Positions 42,701-52,150 of a DNA stretch of 64,000 bases are shown piece by piece. Source of the stretch: Latrodectus hesperus (Eukaryota > Arthropoda > Arachnida > Araneae > Theridiidae); contig JAJQOW010000218.1 of the NCBI GenBank assembly GCA_037975125.1, positions 62,001 to 126,000 of the forward strand. Reading direction: 5' to 3'. Made by a program: the position numbers and the translations under genes. How positions within the stretch are numbered: the first letter of the stretch is position 1; every line of letters begins with the position of its first letter. Under the pieces are notes generated by a model. The model made no database searches. It was not told the origin of the DNA and was given only the letters and a program-made list of their open reading frames with translations.

Positions 42701-45700
42701 GCAAAGGATGTTGAACTCAGCACATGTAGCTTGTGCGAATCTAGTATCGAACTCGAAGCAGCAGCTCCAGTAGTGGGTTCGGATGATCCGTTCTCTAGTG
42801 GGTTCTTACATTCCTGCTCCGGACTAACTGATGCTGCAACATACTCATCAGACGGCTTTGCAAAGGATGTTGAACTCAGCACATGTAGCTTGTGCGAATC
42901 TAGTATCGAACTCGAAGCAGCAGCTCCAGTAGTGGGTTCGGATGATCCGTTCTCTAGTGGGTTCTTACATTCCTGCTCCGGACTAACTGATGCTGCAACA
43001 TACTCATCAGACGGCTTTGCAAAGGATGTTGAACTCAGCACATGTAGCTTGTGCGAATCTAGTATCGAACTCGAAGCAGCAGCTCCAGTAGTGGGTTCGG
43101 ATGATCCGTTCTCTAGTGGGTTCTTACATTCCTGCTCCGGACTAACTGATGCTGCAACATACTCATCAGACGGCTTTGCAAAGGATGTTGAACTCAGCAC
43201 ATGTAGCTTGTGCGAATCTAGTATCGAACTCGAAGCAGCAGCTCCAGTAGTGGGTTCGGATGATCCGTTCTCTAGTGGGTTCTTACATTCCTGCTCCGGA
43301 CTAACTGATGCTGCAACATACTCATCAGACGGCTTTGCAAAGGATGTTGAACTCAGCACATGTAGCTTGTGCGAATCTAGTATCGAACTCGAAGCAGCAG
43401 CTCCAGTAGTGGGTTCGGATGATCCGTTCTCTAGTGGGTTCTTACATTCCTGCTCCGGACTAACTGATGCTGCAACATACTCATCAGACGGCTTTGCAAA
43501 GGATGTTGAACTCAGCACATGTAGCTTGTGCGAATCTAGTATCGAACTCGAAGCAGCAGCTCCAGTAGTGGGTTCGGATGATCCGTTCTCTAGTGGGTTC
43601 TTACATTCCTGCTCCGGACTAACTGATGCTGCAACATACTCATCAGACGGCTTTGCAAAGGATGTTGAACTCAGCACATGTAGCTTGTGCGAATCTAGTA
43701 TCGAACTCGAAGCAGCAGCTCCAGTAGTGGGTTCGGATGATCCGTTCTCTAGTGGGTTCTTACATTCCTGCTCCGGACTAACTGATGCTGCAACATACTC
43801 ATCAGACGGCTTTGCAAAGGATGTTGAACTCAGCACATGTAGCTTGTGCGAATCTAGTATCGAACTCGAAGCAGCAGCTCCAGTAGTGGGTTCGGATGAT
43901 CCGTTCTCTAGTGGGTTCTTACATTCCTGCTCCGGACTAACTGATGCTGCAACATACTCATCAGACGGCTTTGCAAAGGATGTTGAACTCAGCACATGTA
44001 GCTTGTGCGAATCTAGTATCGAACTCGAAGCAGCAGCTCCAGTAGTGGGTTCGGATGATCCGTTCTCTAGTGGGTTCTTACATTCCTGCTCCGGACTAAC
44101 TGATGCTGCAACATACTCATCAGACGGCTTTGCAAAGGATGTTGAACTCAGCACATGTAGCTTGTGCGAATCTAGTATCGAACTCGAAGCAGCAGCTCCA
44201 GTAGTGGGTTCGGATGATCCGTTCTCTAGTGGGTTCTTACATTCCTGCTCCGGACTAACTGATGCTGCAACATACTCATCAGACGGCTTTGCAAAGGATG
44301 TTGAACTCAGCACATGTAGCTTGTGCGAATCTAGTATCGAACTCGAAGCAGCAGCTCCAGTAGTGGGTTCGGATGATCCGTTCTCTAGTGGGTTCTTACA
44401 TTCCTGCTCCGGACTAACTGATGCTGCAACATACTCATCAGACGGCTTTGCAAAGGATGTTGAACTCAGCACATGTAGCTTGTGCGAATCTAGTATCGAA
44501 CTCGAAGCAGCAGCTCCAGTAGTGGGTTCGGATGATCCGTTCTCTAGTGGGTTCTTACATTCCTGCTCCGGACTAACTGATGCTGCAACATACTCATCAG
44601 ACGGCTTTGCAAAGGATGTTGAACTCAGCACATGTAGCTTGTGCGAATCTAGTATCGAACTCGAAGCAGCAGCTCCAGTAGTGGGTTCGGATGATCCGTT
44701 CTCTAGTGGGTTCTTACATTCCTGCTCCGGACTAACTGATGCTGCAACATACTCATCAGACGGCTTTGCAAAGGATGTTGAACTCAGCACATGTAGCTTG
44801 TGCGAATCTAGTATCGAACTCGAAGCAGCAGCTCCAGTAGTGGGTTCGGATGATCCGTTCTCTAGTGGGTTCTTACATTCCTGCTCCGGACTAACTGATG
44901 CTGCAACATACTCATCAGACGGCTTTGCAAAGGATGTTGAACTCAGCACATGTAGCTTGTGCGAATCTAGTATCGAACTCGAAGCAGCAGCTCCAGTAGT
45001 GGGTTCGGATGATCCGTTCTCTAGTGGGTTCTTACATTCCTGCTCCGGACTAACTGATGCTGCAACATACTCATCAGACGGCTTTGCAAAGGATGTTGAA
45101 CTCAGCACATGTAGCTTGTGCGAATCTAGTATCGAACTCGAAGCAGCAGCTCCAGTAGTGGGTTCGGATGATCCGTTCTCTAGTGGGTTCTTACATTCCT
45201 GCTCCGGACTAACTGATGCTGCAACATACTCATCAGACGGCTTTGCAAAGGATGTTGAACTCAGCACATGTAGCTTGTGCGAATCTAGTATCGAACTCGA
45301 AGCAGCAGCTCCAGTAGTGGGTTCGGATGATCCGTTCTCTAGTGGGTTCTTACATTCCTGCTCCGGACTAACTGATGCTGCAACATACTCATCAGACGGC
45401 TTTGCAAAGGATGTTGAACTCAGCACATGTAGCTTGTGCGAATCTAGTATCGAACTCGAAGCAGCAGCTCCAGTAGTGGGTTCGGATGATCCGTTCTCTA
45501 GTGGGTTCTTACATTCCTGCTCCGGACTAACTGATGCTGCAACATACTCATCAGACGGCTTTGCAAAGGATGTTGAACTCAGCACATGTAGCTTGTGCGA
45601 ATCTAGTATCGAACTCGAAGCAGCAGCTCCAGTAGTGGGTTCGGATGATCCGTTCTCTAGTGGGTTCTTACATTCCTGCTCCGGACTAACTGATGCTGCA

Positions 45701-48700
45701 ACATACTCATCAGACGGCTTTGCAAAGGATGTTGAACTCAGCACATGTAGCTTGTGCGAATCTAGTATCGAACTCGAAGCAGCAGCTCCAGTAGTGGGTT
45801 CGGATGATCCGTTCTCTAGTGGGTTCTTACATTCCTGCTCCGGACTAACTGATGCTGCAACATACTCATCAGACGGCTTTGCAAAGGATGTTGAACTCAG
45901 CACATGTAGCTTGTGCGAATCTAGTATCGAACTCGAAGCAGCAGCTCCAGTAGTGGGTTCGGATGATCCGTTCTCTAGTGGGTTCTTACATTCCTGCTCC
46001 GGACTAACTGATGCTGCAACATACTCATCAGACGGCTTTGCAAAGGATGTTGAACTCAGCACATGTAGCTTGTGCGAATCTAGTATCGAACTCGAAGCAG
46101 CAGCTCCAGTAGTGGGTTCGGATGATCCGTTCTCTAGTGGGTTCTTACATTCCTGCTCCGGACTAACTGATGCTGCAACATACTCATCAGACGGCTTTGC
46201 AAAGGATGTTGAACTCAGCACATGTAGCTTGTGCGAATCTAGTATCGAACTCGAAGCAGCAGCTCCAGTAGTGGGTTCGGATGATCCGTTCTCTAGTGGG
46301 TTCTTACATTCCTGCTCCGGACTAACTGATGCTGCAACATACTCATCAGACGGCTTTGCAAAGGATGTTGAACTCAGCACATGTAGCTTGTGCGAATCTA
46401 GTATCGAACTCGAAGCAGCAGCTCCAGTAGTGGGTTCGGATGATCCGTTCTCTAGTGGGTTCTTACATTCCTGCTCCGGACTAACTGATGCTGCAACATA
46501 CTCATCAGACGGCTTTGCAAAGGATGTTGAACTCAGCACATGTAGCTTGTGCGAATCTAGTATCGAACTCGAAGCAGCAGCTCCAGTAGTGGGTTCGGAT
46601 GATCCGTTCTCTAGTGGGTTCTTACATTCCTGCTCCGGACTAACTGATGCTGCAACATACTCATCAGACGGCTTTGCAAAGGATGTTGAACTCAGCACAT
46701 GTAGCTTGTGCGAATCTAGTATCGAACTCGAAGCAGCAGCTCCAGTAGTGGGTTCGGATGATCCGTTCTCTAGTGGGTTCTTACATTCCTGCTCCGGACT
46801 AACTGATGCTGCAACATACTCATCAGACGGCTTTGCAAAGGATGTTGAACTCAGCACATGTAGCTTGTGCGAATCTAGTATCGAACTCGAAGCAGCAGCT
46901 CCAGTAGTGGGTTCGGATGATCCGTTCTCTAGTGGGTTCTTACATTCCTGCTCCGGACTAACTGATGCTGCAACATACTCATCAGACGGCTTTGCAAAGG
47001 ATGTTGAACTCAGCACATGTAGCTTGTGCGAATCTAGTATCGAACTCGAAGCAGCAGCTCCAGTAGTGGGTTCGGATGATCCGTTCTCTAGTGGGTTCTT
47101 ACATTCCTGCTCCGGACTAACTGATGCTGCAACATACTCATCAGACGGCTTTGCAAAGGATGTTGAACTCAGCACATGTAGCTTGTGCGAATCTAGTATC
47201 GAACTCGAAGCAGCAGCTCCAGTAGTGGGTTCGGATGATCCGTTCTCTAGTGGGTTCTTACATTCCTGCTCCGGACTAACTGATGCTGCAACATACTCAT
47301 CAGACGGCTTTGCAAAGGATGTTGAACTCAGCACATGTAGCTTGTGCGAATCTAGTATCGAACTCGAAGCAGCAGCTCCAGTAGTGGGTTCGGATGATCC
47401 GTTCTCTAGTGGGTTCTTACATTCCTGCTCCGGACTAACTGATGCTGCAACATACTCATCAGACGGCTTTGCAAAGGATGTTGAACTCAGCACATGTAGC
47501 TTGTGCGAATCTAGTATCGAACTCGAAGCAGCAGCTCCAGTAGTGGGTTCGGATGATCCGTTCTCTAGTGGGTTCTTACATTCCTGCTCCGGACTAACTG
47601 ATGCTGCAACATACTCATCAGACGGCTTTGCAAAGGATGTTGAACTCAGCACATGTAGCTTGTGCGAATCTAGTATCGAACTCGAAGCAGCAGCTCCAGT
47701 AGTGGGTTCGGATGATCCGTTCTCTAGTGGGTTCTTACATTCCTGCTCCGGACTAACTGATGCTGCAACATACTCATCAGACGGCTTTGCAAAGGATGTT
47801 GAACTCAGCACATGTAGCTTGTGCGAATCTAGTATCGAACTCGAAGCAGCAGCTCCAGTAGTGGGTTCGGATGATCCGTTCTCTAGTGGGTTCTTACATT
47901 CCTGCTCCGGACTAACTGATGCTGCAACATACTCATCAGACGGCTTTGCAAAGGATGTTGAACTCAGCACATGTAGCTTGTGCGAATCTAGTATCGAACT
48001 CGAAGCAGCAGCTCCAGTAGTGGGTTCGGATGATCCGTTCTCTAGTGGGTTCTTACATTCCTGCTCCGGACTAACTGATGCTGCAACATACTCATCAGAC
48101 GGCTTTGCAAAGGATGTTGAACTCAGCACATGTAGCTTGTGCGAATCTAGTATCGAACTCGAAGCAGCAGCTCCAGTAGTGGGTTCGGATGATCCGTTCT
48201 CTAGTGGGTTCTTACATTCCTGCTCCGGACTAACTGATGCTGCAACATACTCATCAGACGGCTTTGCAAAGGATGTTGAACTCAGCACATGTAGCTTGTG
48301 CGAATCTAGTATCGAACTCGAAGCAGCAGCTCCAGTAGTGGGTTCGGATGATCCGTTCTCTAGTGGGTTCTTACATTCCTGCTCCGGACTAACTGATGCT
48401 GCAACATACTCATCAGACGGCTTTGCAAAGGATGTTGAACTCAGCACATGTAGCTTGTGCGAATCTAGTATCGAACTCGAAGCAGCAGCTCCAGTAGTGG
48501 GTTCGGATGATCCGTTCTCTAGTGGGTTCTTACATTCCTGCTCCGGACTAACTGATGCTGCAACATTCTCATCAGACGGCTTTGCAAAGGATGTTGAACT
48601 CAGCACATGTAGCTTGTGCGAATCTAGTATCGAACTCGAAGCAGCAGCTCCAGTAGTGGGTTCGGATGATCCGTTCTCTAGTGGGTTCTTACATTCCTGC

Positions 48701-51190
48701 TCCGGACTAACTGATGCTGCAACATACTCATCAGACGGCTTTGCAAAGGATGTTGAACTCAGCACATGTAGCTTGTGCGAATCTAGTATCGAACTCGAAG
48801 CAGCAGCTCCAGTAGTGGGTTCGGATGATCCGTTCTCTAGTGGGTTCTTACATTCCTGCTCCGGACTAACTGATGCTGCAACATACTCATCAGACGGCTT
48901 TGCAAAGGATGTTGAACTCAGCACATGTAGCTTGTGCGAATCTAGTATCGAACTCGAAGCAGCAGCTCCAGTAGTGGGTTCGGATGATCCGTTCTCTAGT
49001 GGGTTCTTACATTCCTGCTCCGGATTAACTGATGATGGAACATATTCATCGGATGGCTTTGCAAGGGATGTTGAACTCAGCACATGTAGCTTGTGCGAAT
49101 CTAGTATCGAACTCGAAGCAGCAGCTCCAGTAGTGGGTTCGGATGATCCGTTCTCTAGTGGGTTCTTACATTCCTGCTCCGGATTAACTGATGATGGAAC
49201 ATATTCATCGGATGGCTTTGCAAAGGATGTTGAACTCAGCACATGTAGCTTGTGCGAATCTAGTATCGAACTCGAAGCAGCAGCTCCAGTAGTGGGTTCG
49301 GATGATCCGTTCTCTAGAGGGTTCTTATATTCTTGCTCCAGACCAACTGATGCTGGAACATACTCATCAGACGGCTTTGCAAAGGATGTTGAACTCAGCA
49401 CATGTAGCTTGTGCGAATCTAGTATCGAACTCGAAGCAGCAGCTTCAGTAGTGGGTTCGGATGATCCGTTCTCTAGAGGGTTCTTACATTCTTGCTCCAG
49501 ACCAACTGATGCTGGAACATACTCATCAGACGGCTTTGCAAAGGATGTTGAACTCAGCTCATGTAGCTTGTGCGAATCTAGTATCGAACTCGAAGCAGCA
49601 GCTTCAGTAGTGGGTTCGGATGATCCGTTCTCTAGAGGGTTCTTACATTCTTGCTCCAGACCAACTGATGCTGGAACATACTCATCAGACGGCTTTGCAA
49701 AGGATGTTGAACTCAGCACATGTAGCTTGTGGGAATCTAGTATCGAACTCGAAGCAGCAGCTCCAGTAGTGGGTTCGGATGATCCGTTCTCTAGTGGGTT
49801 CTTACATTCCTGCTCCGGATTAACTGATGATGGAACATATTCATCGGATGGCTTTGCAAGGGATGTTGAACTCAGCACATGTAGCTTGTGCGAATCTAGT
49901 ATCGAACTCGAAGCAGCAGCTCCAGTAATGGGTTCGGATGATCCGTTCTCTAGTGGGTTCTTACATTCCTGCTCCGGATTAACTGATGATGGAACATATT
50001 CATCGGATGGCTTTGCAAGGGATGTTGAACTCAGCACATGTAGCTTGTGCGAATCTAGTATCGAACTCGAAGCAGCAGCTCCAGTAGTGGGTTCGGATGA
50101 TCCGTTCTCTAGTGGGTTCTTACATTCCTGCTCCGGATTAACTGATGATGGAACATATTCATCGGATGGCTTTGCAAGGGATGTTGAACTCAGCACATGT
50201 AGCTTGTGCGAATCTAGTATCGAACTCGAAGCAGCAGCTCCAGTAGTGGGTTCGGATGATCCGTTCTCTAGTGGGTTCTTACATTCCTGCTCCGGATTAA
50301 CTGATGATGGAACATATTCATCGGATGGCTTTGCAAGGGATGTTGAACTCAGCACATGTAGCTTGTGCGAATCTAGTATCGAACTCGAAGCAGCAGCTCC
50401 AGTAGTGGGTTCGGATGATCCGTTCTCTAGAGGGTTCTTATATTCTTGCTCCAGACCAACTGATGCTGGAACATACTCATCAGACGGCTTTGCAAAGGAT
50501 GTTGAACTCAGCACATGTAGCTTGTGCGAATCTAGTATCGAACTCGAAGCAGCAGCTTCAGTAGTGGGTTCGGATGATCCGTTCTCTAGAGGGTTCTTAC
50601 ATTCTTGCTCCAGACCAACTGATGCTGGAACATACTCATCAGACGGCTTTGCAAAGGATGTTGAACTCAGCTCATGTAGCTTGTGCGAATCTAGTATCGA
50701 ACTCGAAGCAGCAGCTTCAGTAGTGGGTTCGGATGATCCGTTCTCTAGAGGGTTCTTACATTCTTGCTCCAGACCAACTGATGCTGGAACATACTCATCA
50801 GACGGCTTTGCAAAGGATGTTGAACTCAGCACATGTAGCTTGTGCGAATCTAGAATCGAACTCGAAGCAGCAGCTCCAGTAGTGGGTTCGGATGATCCGT
50901 TCTCTAGTGGGTTCTTACATTCCTGCTCCGGATTAACTGATGATGGAACATATTCATCGGATGGCTTTGCAAGGGATGTTGAACTCAGCACATGTAGCTT
51001 GTACGGATCTAGTATCGAACTCGAAGCAGCAGCTCCAGTAATGGGTTCAGATTTCCCGTTCTTTAGTAGGTTTTTATACTCCGGTTCCAGACTAACTGGT
51101 GAAGGACCGTAATTACCGGAAGGCTTTGCGTATGATGTTGGATTCAGCCGATGTAGTTTAAAAGATTTTAATAACGAATTATTTTCCTCT
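39752..51190 (-). repeat. Giant 159-bp tandem array (minisatellite) inside LINE 4 ORF1
   Basis: Seventy-two occurrences of the anchor gatgttg...ttcag (plus strand) from 39,818 to 51,134, spaced exactly 159 bp except for one 1-bp insertion near 40,613 and one 26-bp insertion near 41,220-41,250. 71 x 159 + 27 equals the observed 11,316 bp. Interior units (about 42,100-48,500) look identical to the base by eye. Units near both edges are varied, and the outermost units are degenerate. The unit is open in one frame on each strand. Confidence 0.97.
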
Positions 51191-51240
51191 GCATCCTCGC
51201 AGGGGCTAACAATGATGGGGGACCGGTCCCTCGACGGCAA
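41248..51240 (-). CDS. Repeat-expanded LINE 4 ORF1, 3,330-codon open frame
   Basis: An unbroken frame of 9,993 bp. The first ~50 codons (SPIIVSPCEDAEEN...) are unique. Then come about 62 units of 53 residues, each beginning HVLSSTSFAKPSDEY, containing PEQECKNPLENGSSEPTT and ending SSSILDSHKL. Ser, Glu and Pro are abundant, there is one Cys per unit, no transmembrane segment and no known domain; disorder is likely. The strand is chosen because both flanks continue as LINE ORF1. The frame opens with TTG, not ATG, after an upstream TAA, and I see no internal Met, so ordinary translation of this copy is doubtful. The frame is lost at the 26-bp insertion near 41,240, before the conserved ORF1 domains. 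The function of the repeat is unknown. Confidence 0.55.
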   Translation of the reverse strand: MPSRDRSPIIVSPCEDAEENNSLLKSFKLHRLNPTSYAKPSGNYGPSPVSLEPEYKNLLKNGKSEPITGAAASSSILDPYKLHVLSSTSLAKPSDEYVPSSVNPEQECKNPLENGSSEPTTGAAASSSILDSHKLHVLSSTSFAKPSDEYVPASVGLEQECKNPLENGSSEPTTEAAASSSILDSHKLHELSSTSFAKPSDEYVPASVGLEQECKNPLENGSSEPTTEAAASSSILDSHKLHVLSSTSFAKPSDEYVPASVGLEQEYKNPLENGSSEPTTGAAASSSILDSHKLHVLSSTSLAKPSDEYVPSSVNPEQECKNPLENGSSEPTTGAAASSSILDSHKLHVLSSTSLAKPSDEYVPSSVNPEQECKNPLENGSSEPTTGAAASSSILDSHKLHVLSSTSLAKPSDEYVPSSVNPEQECKNPLENGSSEPITGAAASSSILDSHKLHVLSSTSLAKPSDEYVPSSVNPEQECKNPLENGSSEPTTGAAASSSILDSHKLHVLSSTSFAKPSDEYVPASVGLEQECKNPLENGSSEPTTEAAASSSILDSHKLHELSSTSFAKPSDEYVPASVGLEQECKNPLENGSSEPTTEAAASSSILDSHKLHVLSSTSFAKPSDEYVPASVGLEQEYKNPLENGSSEPTTGAAASSSILDSHKLHVLSSTSFAKPSDEYVPSSVNPEQECKNPLENGSSEPTTGAAASSSILDSHKLHVLSSTSLAKPSDEYVPSSVNPEQECKNPLENGSSEPTTGAAASSSILDSHKLHVLSSTSFAKPSDEYVAASVSPEQECKNPLENGSSEPTTGAAASSSILDSHKLHVLSSTSFAKPSDEYVAASVSPEQECKNPLENGSSEPTTGAAASSSILDSHKLHVLSSTSFAKPSDENVAASVSPEQECKNPLENGSSEPTTGAAASSSILDSHKLHVLSSTSFAKPSDEYVAASVSPEQECKNPLENGSSEPTTGAAASSSILDSHKLHVLSSTSFAKPSDEYVAASVSPEQECKNPLENGSSEPTTGAAASSSILDSHKLHVLSSTSFAKPSDEYVAASVSPEQECKNPLENGSSEPTTGAAASSSILDSHKLHVLSSTSFAKPSDEYVAASVSPEQECKNPLENGSSEPTTGAAASSSILDSHKLHVLSSTSFAKPSDEYVAASVSPEQECKNPLENGSSEPTTGAAASSSILDSHKLHVLSSTSFAKPSDEYVAASVSPEQECKNPLENGSSEPTTGAAASSSILDSHKLHVLSSTSFAKPSDEYVAASVSPEQECKNPLENGSSEPTTGAAASSSILDSHKLHVLSSTSFAKPSDEYVAASVSPEQECKNPLENGSSEPTTGAAASSSILDSHKLHVLSSTSFAKPSDEYVAASVSPEQECKNPLENGSSEPTTGAAASSSILDSHKLHVLSSTSFAKPSDEYVAASVSPEQECKNPLENGSSEPTTGAAASSSILDSHKLHVLSSTSFAKPSDEYVAASVSPEQECKNPLENGSSEPTTGAAASSSILDSHKLHVLSSTSFAKPSDEYVAASVSPEQECKNPLENGSSEPTTGAAASSSILDSHKLHVLSSTSFAKPSDEYVAASVSPEQECKNPLENGSSEPTTGAAASSSILDSHKLHVLSSTSFAKPSDEYVAASVSPEQECKNPLENGSSEPTTGAAASSSILDSHKLHVLSSTSFAKPSDEYVAASVSPEQECKNPLENGSSEPTTGAAASSSILDSHKLHVLSSTSFAKPSDEYVAASVSPEQECKNPLENGSSEPTTGAAASSSILDSHKLHVLSSTSFAKPSDEYVAASVSPEQECKNPLENGSSEPTTGAAASSSILDSHKLHVLSSTSFAKPSDEYVAASVSPEQECKNPLENGSSEPTTGAAASSSILDSHKLHVLSSTSFAKPSDEYVAASVSPEQECKNPLENGSSEPTTGAAASSSILDSHKLHVLSSTSFAKPSDEYVAASVSPEQECKNPLENGSSEPTTGAAASSSILDSHKLHVLSSTSFAKPSDEYVAASVSPEQECKNPLENGSSEPTTGAAASSSILDSHKLHVLSSTSFAKPSDEYVAASVSPEQECKNPLENGSSEPTTGAAASSSILDSHKLHVLSSTSFAKPSDEYVAASVSPEQECKNPLENGSSEPTTGAAASSSILDSHKLHVLSSTSFAKPSDEYVAASVSPEQECKNPLENGSSEPTTGAAASSSILDSHKLHVLSSTSFAKPSDEYVAASVSPEQECKNPLENGSSEPTTGAAASSSILDSHKLHVLSSTSFAKPSDEYVAASVSPEQECKNPLENGSSEPTTGAAASSSILDSHKLHVLSSTSFAKPSDEYVAASVSPEQECKNPLENGSSEPTTGAAASSSILDSHKLHVLSSTSFAKPSDEYVAASVSPEQECKNPLENGSSEPTTGAAASSSILDSHKLHVLSSTSFAKPSDEYVAASVSPEQECKNPLENGSSEPTTGAAASSSILDSHKLHVLSSTSFAKPSDEYVAASVSPEQECKNPLENGSSEPTTGAAASSSILDSHKLHVLSSTSFAKPSDEYVAASVSPEQECKNPLENGSSEPTTGAAASSSILDSHKLHVLSSTSFAKPSDEYVAASVSPEQECKNPLENGSSEPTTGAAASSSILDSHKLHVLSSTSFAKPSDEYVAASVSPEQECKNPLENGSSEPTTGAAASSSILDSHKLHVLSSTSFAKPSDEYVAASVSPEQECKNPLENGSSEPTTGAAASSSILDSHKLHVLSSTSFAKPSDEYVAASVSPEQECKNPLENGSSEPTTGAAASSSILDSHKLHVLSSTSFAKPSDEYVAASVSPEQECKNPLENGSSEPTTGAAASSSILDSHKLHVLSSTSFAKPSDEYVAASVSPEQECKNPLENGSSEPTTGAAASSSILDSHKLHVLSSTSFAKPSDEYVAASVSPEQECKNPLENGSSEPTTGAAASSSILDSHKLHVLSSTSFAKPSDEYVAASVSPEQECKNPLENGSSEPTTGAAASSSILDSHKLHVLSSTSFAKPSDEYVAASVSPEQECKNPLENGSSEPTTGAAASSSILDSHKLHVLSSTSFAKPSDENVAASVSPEQECKNPLENGSSEPTTGAAASSSILDSHKLHVLSSTSFAKPSDEYVAASVSPEQECKNPLENGSSEPTTGAAASSSILDSHKLHVLSSTSFAKPSDEYVAASVSLEQECKNPLENGSSEPTTGAAASSSILDSHKLHVLSSTSFAKPSDEYVAASVSPEQECKNPLENGSSEPTTGAAASSSILDSHKLHVLSSTSLAKPPDEYVTASVSPEQECKNPLENGSSEPTTGAAASSSILDSHKLHVLSSTSFAKPSIIS
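48990..51190 (-). repeat. Higher-order repeat, 7 units of 159 bp (1,113 bp)
   Basis: Two types of variant unit (one encoding VPSSVNPEQEC, one VPASVGLEQE) recur in the same order. The marker gttcttatattcttgctcca occurs at 49,321 and 50,434, exactly 1,113 bp or 7 units apart, and the two following units repeat the same variants (cagcttcagtag and cagctcatgtag). Confidence 0.9.
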
Positions 51241-51430
51241 CTTCCGTTGGCCGGGCGACTCTCCTTCAGATGCGGGGGTGGAAATTTTTTTTCTTCCTTA
51301 GAACGGAGCGAAAAAATAACACGTTTGTTAAGACCAGAGTCTGAACAGCTTCTTGTCTAGCTGTCTGTCATCAGCGATTTGCCGCATACGCATCACTCTG
51401 AAATGCGTATTCATTTCTCTCATTAAATTA
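51241..51430 (-). other. Probable LINE 4 leader (5' UTR)
   Basis: Less AT-rich than its surroundings and continuous with ORF1 on the minus strand. It contains a run of A on that strand (near 51,285) and tcgcccggccaacggaag just before the ORF1 frame. The wording aacggaag...gccgtcg resembles the first codons of LINE 1 ORF1 (aacgaag...gccgtcg), which suggests the ancestral ATG lay a few codons upstream of 51,240. The true 5' end was not found. Confidence 0.4.
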
Positions 51431-51784
51431 CCGAACAAAAATTAACATGAATTGAAACATAAATTTATAATTCAAATTTTTGATACACTTTTTTAGAATT
51501 CATTCATATAATTGTAGCATTAACGGTCCTCACAGTGTAGAACAAATAAAAATACTTTGCATATGAATTCGGATAGGAAGCAAAAAAATTCAGCTCAAAA
51601 GCAATTATTTTCATCAATAATATGATGGAATATTTTATTTATGAGATTGCTACGTAAATTAAGGCTGAATAATACTGTAATATCAATAAACTAACAGCCT
51701 TATCAAGCTTAAATATAAAACTCTATCGTGCTTTCAGAAAACCAGATATAATCAAATACATAAAAATACAAAGCATTAAACCAG

Positions 51785-52150
51785 TTGTTGTTATTTATGA
51801 TGCCTGGACAAGCCAAGCTCGCCATGCCATTGGGTATGCAAATTTAAGCGTCTTTCGTTTAACCGGAGCATCACGAAGGTGAAAGTACGATTTTGCTCTA
51901 AATTCCTCCAATAGATGGCACCACCAGAGGATCCCTTCCCTCAATTTTAACATTGATCTAGAAGAGGAAATTTTCTTCAGACCATTACACCCATGGTAAA
52001 TGCTCCACGACCGATCACAAAACTTTCCATTCCACAGATTTAACGAGCTCGTATATCGCATGTACTCAATGAGTCTTTGTCGGCAATGGGAATCGAACCC
52101 AGTCCTTCTGCATGGAAGACCGATGCTCTTACTTGACTACCAAGATCAAA
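51785..52150 (-). mobile_element. tRNA-derived SINE, family C, copy 1
   Basis: Reverse-complement copy of the family at 54,175 and 57,171. The B box is near 52,090 (gggaatcgaaccc on the plus strand), and the tail is a caa/aac run at 51,785-51,793. Open frames inside it are the SINE body read through. Confidence 0.8.

Larger units (their letters stand above)
28740..51400 (-). mobile_element. LINE 4: Jockey-type LINE with a giant array in ORF1, split by a Gypsy element
   Basis: Minus-strand order: a leader (about 51,400-51,241), the ORF1 N-terminus, the 159-bp array, the ORF1 middle (39,790-37,862), the Gypsy insertion (37,861-31,702), the ORF1 C-terminus (31,701-31,397) and ORF2 (31,441-28,749). 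ORF1 and ORF2 match LINE 1 throughout except for the array and the Gypsy insertion. Without those two, the element would have an ordinary Jockey length. Outer limits are estimates; no target-site duplication was found. Confidence 0.8.

Noticed and set aside
41255..51112. Plus-strand 3,285-codon frame as the real gene
   Set aside because: Flanking LINE ORF1 homology is on the minus strand on both sides. The frame ends in the degenerate edge unit. Kept as a finding, not as a gene.
39752..51190. CRISPR array, silk or mucin gene as explanation of the array
   Set aside because: There are no spacers, so not CRISPR. The composition lacks the Gly/Ala runs of silk and any signal peptide, and the flanks are a LINE.
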